DNA from: a virus
Virus record (IMG/VR): IMGVR_UViG_3300004448_000230
Coordinates: 1-24,797 of that record
Strand: one strand, 5' to 3'
DNA length: 24,797 nt
Shown here: positions 1 through 7,600 of the stretch, piece after piece
Layout: every line of letters starts with the position of its first letter
Numbering within the stretch: the stretch's first letter is position 1
The notes under the pieces: generated by a model
Databases searched by the model: none
Told to the model about the DNA's origin: nothing
The model's input: the letters and a program-made list of their open reading frames with translations, nothing else
Program-made: the position numbers and the translations under genes

Positions 1-6
1 ACTGGT

Positions 7-918
7 TTAACAGGTCAGCTTAATTGCGTAGGTGTTGTTTTCTACGATATTTTGCGTTGAGCCGGTGTTCCAGCTCCAAGAAGTCCAGTAAGGAAAGTTA
101 GGGTTTGCGGCAAAAGTTGCGTCTTCCCTGTAAAAAGAGGCCGACCCGATTTGCAGCTTGTACCACTGACTGTTCACGCCAAGTGGCGTTGACCCTGTGC
201 CTGTTGTGGTCTTGATAATTAGGGTTGGCAAGTAAGACGTTGATGCTTGGTCAAAAGTTTCAGATATAGAAATAATTAGCTTGTCGTTGTAAAAGTTTAT
301 CAAACTTGCGATCGTCGTTGATGTCATAGACCCAATACTGAACCCAACGTGATAACCCCTGATCGTAAAATTAGCAGGGAACCCAGCAGTGTATTTTCCC
401 GCCGTCATTGACGTTGAAAATTGATACTTCACCGCATTCTTTAGCCAGCTCAGTTTAAACGCTCCACTAACCGGCGGCACGTTTCGGGTAGCGCCATAAA
501 AGTCGTTCATACCTTTTGGGTTTCTACGCTCTAACGTCACGCCTTCAGTGTTTACGTTGGTGCTGCCACTGAAAAACTGCACCGTGTAAGTGGTGCCCGC
601 CACTAAATTCCTATAACTGTCGCTTGATCCCCACTGAGATTCGTTAGTGCCACTGTAATAGGTGAACGTGTTGACGTTGAATGTGAGGGTAGATCCACCC
701 GCTGGCGTTAATGTAAAGCTAGTGATACTACTGTTGTCAAAGCGACCCGCGAGCCTGATTATCGTGAAGCTGAAATAGTCATACACAAGATTGACTAAGG
801 GAGCGTTACCCACAGCCGCAGAGGTTGTTGGAGAGCAAGTGCCAATATTAGATACTCGGTTGAACTGCGGAATGCTGTTAAAGTTTTGCGGCACAACGGT
901 GAGCGTATCAACCGACAT
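7..918 (-). CDS. Ser/Thr/Asn-rich protein of unknown function, possible tail appendage
   Basis: A complete 303-aa ORF with an ATG start and TAA stop. I do not recognise the family. The protein is rich in Ser, Thr, Asn and aromatic residues, has few charged residues and no obvious transmembrane helix, and looks like a beta-strand-rich secreted or virion surface protein. Short stretches such as TYTVQFFSGSTNVN and FYREDATFAANPNFPYW resemble strand-loop patterns of phage appendage proteins. A GGAG about 10 nt before the ATG serves as a ribosome site. The start lies inside the end of the 51-aa ORF upstream (11-bp overlap), so translation is probably coupled. It is third in a small cassette directly after the giant fibre gene. 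That position makes a receptor-binding, decoration or fibre-accessory role plausible, but this is inference from position and composition only. Confidence 0.8.
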   Translation of the reverse strand: MSVDTLTVVPQNFNSIPQFNRVSNIGTCSPTTSAAVGNAPLVNLVYDYFSFTIIRLAGRFDNSSITSFTLTPAGGSTLTFNVNTFTYYSGTNESQWGSSDSYRNLVAGTTYTVQFFSGSTNVNTEGVTLERRNPKGMNDFYGATRNVPPVSGAFKLSWLKNAVKYQFSTSMTAGKYTAGFPANFTIRGYHVGFSIGSMTSTTIASLINFYNDKLIISISETFDQASTSYLPTLIIKTTTGTGSTPLGVNSQWYKLQIGSASFYREDATFAANPNFPYWTSWSWNTGSTQNIVENNTYAIKLTC

Positions 919-1063
919 TTCTGGTCAGCTCCATCATGTCAATGGCTGCTTGCATGTCTTCCGCAACGGTAGTTTTTAGCTTGGTCTCAATATAAAGCTC
1001 GTCACCATCGTCATAGGTATGGTTGAAACAGATCCAGTCATCCCGCATCGTGTAATCAGTCAT
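908..1063 (-). CDS. 51-aa acidic hypothetical protein
   Basis: A short ORF beginning MTDYTMRDDWICFNHTYDDG and ending MMELTRNVG before TGA. It fills the 137-base space between its neighbours exactly. Its ATG overlaps the stop of the 84-aa gene by 8 bp and its end overlaps the start of the 303-aa gene by 11 bp, the same tight packing seen throughout the operon. It has no strong Shine-Dalgarno of its own, so it probably depends on translational coupling. The protein is acidic with a probable C-terminal helix. I recognise no domain. A second in-frame ATG five codons in is an alternative start. The overlaps on both sides are the main support for it being real. Confidence 0.65.
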   Translation of the reverse strand: MTDYTMRDDWICFNHTYDDGDELYIETKLKTTVAEDMQAAIDMMELTRNVG

Positions 1064-1310
1064 CAGCCCAGAGCACCGCGCAAATGTCTTGGACTAATTG
1101 AGGCGCAGCACTGTGATCAGCCAAAACCTCGTTCCCGTCTTCGTCTACATCCATTTTGCGGTAGTCTACGCTGCGGCTTTTCGTTAAAGGTAAATCGTCA
1201 TCATCTGGATCATCCCAAACATCTTCGTAAGTCACTTGTAAAATCCATTCTCCAGCTTCAAGCCTAGATTTCCTCGTATAAAAAGATTGAATGCTAGTTG
1301 TCTTTTGCAT
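1056..1310 (-). CDS. 84-aa acidic hypothetical protein downstream of tail fibre
   Basis: An 84-aa ORF starting with ATG, with a good GAGGA ribosome site 8 nt upstream that lies inside the last codons of the giant fibre gene. It overlaps the end of that gene by 17 bp. The protein is strongly acidic, with a DDPDDDD run near residue 33, and has a short predicted beta-rich N-terminal half (GEWILQVTYEDVW). I do not recognise a family. Position immediately after a long fibre gene is where many phages carry fibre-assembly or fibre-accessory proteins, so such a role is possible, but there is no sequence motif to support it. Confidence 0.7.
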   Translation of the reverse strand: MQKTTSIQSFYTRKSRLEAGEWILQVTYEDVWDDPDDDDLPLTKSRSVDYRKMDVDEDGNEVLADHSAAPQLVQDICAVLWADD

Positions 1311-1626
1311 GTTTAATTTCCTCTATAGTTTGTTTTAGTTGATCAATTTGGTCCTGTTGTTCTTGCAGCCCCTTGAGCAAAATTGCCGTCAAATGCTCGT
1401 AGTCTACGGTCAGGATTTTCTCAAGCCCATTTGCATCTGAGGGCTTGTCTACATCTACTTCACCCACCAATAACGGGAATTGCTCTTGCAGCTCTTGAGC
1501 AATAACGCCGATCTCTTTTTTATCGGATGGGGATGTGATTTTGTTGTAAGAATAAACGCCTAGCTTTTTAATCTTATCCATCACAGGATCAATCGGAACG
1601 ATGTCTGTCTTGATTCTTCTGTCTGA
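1294..1626 (-). other. Peptidase S74 intramolecular chaperone domain, predicted self-cleavage site
   Basis: This is the C-terminal domain of the giant fibre, residues 2871-2980, not a separate gene. It opens with SDRRIKTDI, the conserved start of the endosialidase-type chaperone, where Ser is the residue before which the chain cuts itself. IGVIAQELQEQFP, also typical of the family, follows at about 2909-2921. A C-terminal coiled coil (about 2955-2977) could hold the trimer. In characterised members the domain is released after the beta-helical fibre has folded, so the mature protein would be about 2870 residues. Confidence 0.85.
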
Positions 1627-4600
1627 GATAGAAGACATAGACCCGTAGGCAATGACATTGGATCGGAAAATGCCATCCCATGTGGTTTGGTTCATTTGGA
1701 AGGTTACAAGATCAGAATCTTTATCAACTACCCTGAAGGTTGTGCCGCCATCAGAGGATCCGTAAACCGTGACAGAATCTTGATCTAAACAAATGCCGCC
1801 CGCCTCAGTGCTACCAGCCTCAATGTAAAACGCGGTAGATGAAGCATATACGCCAGTTTGCATGACCTCCCCAGATCTTGCTGTGGGCTTCCATCCCATT
1901 GTAAAATATTCACCAGATGTGCTTGTGCTGTCTCTGCCAATATATATTGCAGTGTTTCGGTTCTGAGCACCTGCCGCACTCCAGCCTTCATACTTAACTG
2001 GGGCATTCATTGTTATAGGAATCGTTGAACTGAGAGGCCCAATTGTTACAGCGCCATCATTAGCCATGTGTAAGACGCGAGTGCCTGCACCTGTAAGATA
2101 ACCGGAATTACTATTGGGCCGATTTACGTTGAAAAACAAACCGCCTGAAACTGAAGACCCAGTGCTTATGACCGCATTGTTGTCACCAACCGCGAGCTTC
2201 AACTGCTGCTCAGTTGATTGGCTAAGGTTTCCGACTGTTTCTACTATAGATATACAAGGAACGTCGTCTGCCGACATTACAAAGGTGTCGTAAGCAACAG
2301 GTACTGGGGACCGGCCATGACGGAAATTAAATCGGTTTCTTCCGCTGCGATAAGGCATTTCAGCCTCAAATTTCCCGTCTAAGCCAGCAGTTAGACGGAA
2401 ATACCTAGTATTGTCGTCGTTGTGATATTCATTGGCAACATACACTTTATTCCAGCGGGTGCTTGCAGCTCCAAGAGAATTATTTACATCAACTTTTGAG
2501 TAGAATTGATTTGCGTCAAACTCGTATTCTTTCGTACCGTTTATTTTTACGGTGAACTCGCCAGTGTCGCTGTTAATGTATAGATCACCGTCTATACCAA
2601 TATCGCCTACCTTTGCTCCAACAGCGTAAAGCTCGGCAATTGACCCAGAACCACTTATACGATTTAAAGTTAAGACATCTCCAGTCCTTGCGATATCAAG
2701 ACGATAGCCATCGCCAACTTTCATTATGTTTAAGCCGCCGCCAGAGGTGCTACTAAATAAAGATGCTGAGGTGTTGCCGAAGTGAGAATCTTCGTTGTAG
2801 TACAGGTCGTTGTTGTACTGATCTATCATGTCAGCGCCAACGAACAGACCCCAGTTCATCATCAACAAATAGCCGTTAGTCCATCCTGTAGCGTATATCC
2901 TGAAATATCTATACGCTGTTCCAGCAGGGTTCTCTGTCACTCCTACAATTTGATGCGGCTTAAACCCATAGCTTCCTTGAGTGCCAGCAGTCCACTGATC
3001 TTTATCCCCAATCGCTAAAGTCGTCCAGCTAGAATCATCGTTTGATCCTTGCAAATACCAGTCACCACTAGGTTTATGGCTGCCTCCTGGATATCCACTT
3101 ACAGCAACATGAGTGACGTTGTAAGTTGTCTTGCAATCAACTTTTAGCCAAGCAACTCCGCTTGCGTCATCGGCAGTTTGATAGCCGTAAGAAGGCCAAG
3201 ATGAAGTAGTCCTTCTATCAGTTTCATCTGCAACATTTTTAGGAGTTCCAGATACACCAGCAAACGCAGACCCTGTGAACGTGAAAAATTCTTTTGTAGT
3301 CTTGTTTAGGATGTTTTGCGTTCCGCTCGGAGCCAACACAAAATCGCTTGAGTGGATTCCGCCATTTACCGCTAGTGTTGAATTTTTTGACGCACCGGTT
3401 ACGTTTGTCGTTCTGTTTACCGCAACTTGAGTATTGAACCAAACTGTCGTGTCGGACACTCTGGCATACTCAACATTGTTGTCTCCATAATAACGGATAT
3501 ATTTAGACATTAGATTAATGTCATCACTTGACCCTAGATCAAGGTCGCCGCTGTTGTGCTTGATATACCAATTCGCATTTTTAAACTGTAGCGGGATATC
3601 GTTATTAATACGCACAAGATTAGTGCCGTCTAGGCCAACATCTCCTACATATAAAACACCTGTCCAGCTGATTGCGGAATCTGCACTGCCACTATTTGCT
3701 GCGCTGTAAAATAAATGCCGTCCCTGATCAAGCTCATACATTGTTGCGCGACCTGGCTCGTTGCGCTTATAACCACTGTCGTAATAAGTGTTAGTAAAAG
3801 CCCTAAAATTATTTCCGCCAGTTGAGCTTAATGCACCGCCATAACTTGAGCTAGAGGTTGCAATGTGTAACGCGCCCCCAAACGGAGACGACCAAGTTGG
3901 ATGCCGACTAGACCCAATGGCTACGCTGTTAGAGCCTTTTCCTATTGATAGTCGGTATGAGGTGTCGTAGAAAAAGAATTGATTATTTGCGCTAGAGTCA
4001 ATCCCCTCGTTGTTAGTTCCGACTTGCCACTGGCCCGTTGACGCTGTGTATAAAATATCTTGTTCGGTATTTGCTGCGTCACCAATTGCCACGTTGCCGC
4101 GCACATCTAGCTCGACTGCTGGGCTATCGGTCAAGATACCTAGGCGTCCATCGCCTCGCATTAAGAATTTAGTAGAGGTGTTGTCGTAGGCTTTTAGGTA
4201 ATTAGTATCTGAACCCCCGTAAGCTCCAGCATTTAATTTTAGGAAAGCAGCGTCTGTATCATTTCCGTTAGTGTAATTAAAGCTAGTTATGTGAAGCCCC
4301 GGTCCTTTGTGTGAACCGGTTCCGCGTGTCAACTGCAATACAGAATTGTCCGCATCAGTGCTTCCGCTGTTGATTGTAACGGCAGTTGCTGTTCCGTTTG
4401 TGCTATTGAATACGTTCCCAGAAGCGGAAGTCCTGATAGCGCCAGAAACATCAACGGCATACGATGGGTCAGGCTGGCCAAAGCCAACATAGCCTTCAGG
4501 AGATATCGTCATCCTTTCAGTTGGGAAAGTTCCGCTAGTAGTAGCGTTGTTAGTTGCAAATACTAAAAAGTCTCTTTCTTGACCGGCAGTATCATGTACT

Positions 4601-7600
4601 CTTAATCCAATCCACGCTTGCCCACCCTGATAACTATTTCCGTAGGTTGTGTAGTCCAAATGCTGAAATTGAATACCCGAACTATAATCACCAACTACTC
4701 TTGCAGATCCACCGCTATCGTTAATCGTCCTTGTCGTGAGCTTTAACGCGGTGCTGTAATTGTCAATTACATCTGAGAAACCTCCACCAGCCATTGCGTT
4801 TTCAGTGTTATAGGCTCCTGTCATTTGGCCGTAAATACCGCCTGTCGCAAAAAGATTGCCGGTTGTTCCGTCAATTGCAAACTTTGTTGCAGAATCTTGA
4901 ACAAAACTAAGCGCAGCAGTCCCAGTGGCAACGTCTTGGAGCTTTAGATAGTCTCCGCTACCACTAGTGCCGTAGTAAATATTCCCAGCAGCAGCCCCTT
5001 TGTGTAGATAAAGATCACCATAGATGTCTGTGTTTCCAGTTCCGTCTACAACAAGCTGTTTTTGGCCGCCTCTTGCGCCTACAACAAAATGCCTAACCTC
5101 CGCTGTTGCAGAATCGCTCAACCTTGCCATTTCTATGAATAGGCCGTTTGATTCGTTGTTAGATGTGTCGTTTTGGCCGTGATATATTTCTGTAAATTGG
5201 TAAGTGCCAGTACCCCTGTTTGTAAATCGTATCGGGGTTACACTGGTCGCATTAAAAACGGTAGCTGCAACTTGACCTGAGAAATTAGCCAGATCGTTGC
5301 GTAGAGTCAACGCTGTAACTGTTGTCGTACCGTTATAGACCTGAAATTGATAATTGCCATACGCATTACCGGCAACGCTTCTTTCAAGCCGCCAATAAAA
5401 GTCTCCGCTATTATTTAAATACCCTTGCAAAGCCCCGCTTGTCCCTGCCGCAAAATCGTCATTCCCAAAACGGATCAGCCAAGGACTGTTATCGTCGGCA
5501 ACAATGTTGACTAAAGGACTTGCGGAGCCATCATCATTAACCGTCAATTTGTTTGTCGTAGTGTGAGCTGCGGTGATATTCCTGTCTGCATCAATGACCG
5601 CAGTAGACCCCATCAATAGCGAGCCAGTGTTGACTGCAACATCACCGCCAATCTTGATAGTCAGACGAGCTGGCATGGTTGTTTCGGAGTCTATGGGACT
5701 TATATTTCCGCTGGTTGCATCAGGAATCCTGAACCTTATTTCACCGTAGGATGAATAGAAATCAAACTTTTCAACGCTTCTAGTGTCGTAATGAACGCCA
5801 GCCCTTATTTGATTAGATGCGCTCCACATCCAGCCCCATGCAGTATCAGCACCAGAATTCCCATCTAGCCAATTTCCATTGTGGTTTACTAATTTTAGGT
5901 TGCGAGTCGTGGATGAAGACGTATAACTATCAAAAAGTATTTCTTGTATAAGTGACTGGCTCAACCAAGGTGAGACTGGTGGCTTTATTCTTATTGTGTG
6001 GCTGAAATCAAAACTGTCGTTTGCAGTCCTCCATAGGATGCTGGAGTCTACGCCATCGCTCACCGCATCTTGGATAGTTATACCCGCATTATTCGCGGTG
6101 CTAGATGAATCACCCGTGGAATAGTTCAGGGTTATATTGGGGTCTTTCACCGTTAGATTATCGGTATTTACGGTCGTTGTTGTCCCGCTCACCGTTAAAT
6201 TAGAAACCGTCAAGGTGTTGGTGGAATCGTTAAAGGTCAAGTTAGCTGACGCACCCAAAGACCCGCCGTCATTGTATTGAATCTGAGTGTCAGCTCCTGC
6301 TGGGCCTGTTACTGCTCCTGCGTTTACTGCTACGCCATTAATGTATAGCCCGTCAGTAAAGTTAGCATCGCCACCAAATGTTAGCTTGCTGCCGTCATAA
6401 GGAACGTACATTGAGAATTGTGGGCTTCCTATGCTGCCCAGTATCCCGCTTCCAGAACCTATAGCGTCTCTATCGTTAAAGAAGTAAAGACCATGCAACG
6501 GGCCATAAGCTGAGTTGGGGGTGCCGCCTGTTGTCCCTCTGCCTCCGAAGAATATAGCCGTAGAGTCCTGATCGGCTGCGTTAGCCCCTTCCTTGGACAT
6601 CAGATAAACAGAACCGCCTTTGATTAACGTCTCGTTGTCTCTGTTGTTGTCTGTGAAAATCGTAGTGTGAGCGCCACCAACAAATACAGATTGTCCAAAG
6701 TCAGGATGCACAAACGAAGATGCGTTAGGTATAGATATTCTTCTTTCTGTCGCAGTCGGAGATCCGGTTGCAGGGTATGGGCTTAACGATCCATCGGTGA
6801 CAGTTATAACAACCTTTATGAAATAACGTCCTTTAGGGAATACAAATGTATTTTTGCTCAGTGGTATATTTATAAAGTAGTCGTTATCAACTAGGCCAAC
6901 GGGAACTGAGGTTCCGTCTAGGGCATCGCCAAACGGAGATATTGTAGGATAGTCATCTAAGATGTCATTTCTGGTATCTAACGAAGCAACGTATGTTCCG
7001 CTTTCTCTAACCCTAAAGTTACTATACACATAGCCCGGAAATACAGGGCCTGATGCGACATCCCAGCTTGTAGCATCAACGCTGACTAACGAGGTCCAAG
7101 TGCCAGGACTGCCAGTAGAGGCGTCAGCATAAAAAAGCTCTGCCTTTATATTTTCCATAATGCCGTTCAGGGCATTCGCTGCGCTAGATTGTATCCCAGA
7201 TGTAAGAGGCCCTAAGTAATAGCTAACGATAAAATCAGGGAAGGCTAAGTCTTGTCTTCTATTGTCAAACAAGAAATAGCTAGAGTTATTCGCTAGAACA
7301 ACGGTCGCGCTCTTCTGGCTAGTCGTATACCTAGACTCTGATGAATAGTCTTGCTCGCCACCTGTAGAGAAGCTAACAGTGTTAGCCTCCACGTTTAGCT
7401 TTGACCCGTCCCAGGTAAGCACTTCGCCAGAAGCATCACCAACAGACAGTTTGTATGCGTCTGTGTCGTAACCTAAGAAGAAACCGCTTCCAGAATTAAA
7501 CGACGACATCGTGCCGCCGTACATTTTTCCAGACGAGTTGACGCTCACTGATCCTGCAAATGTGCCAGAAGTTGCTGTGATAGCGCCGATTACGGAAAGA

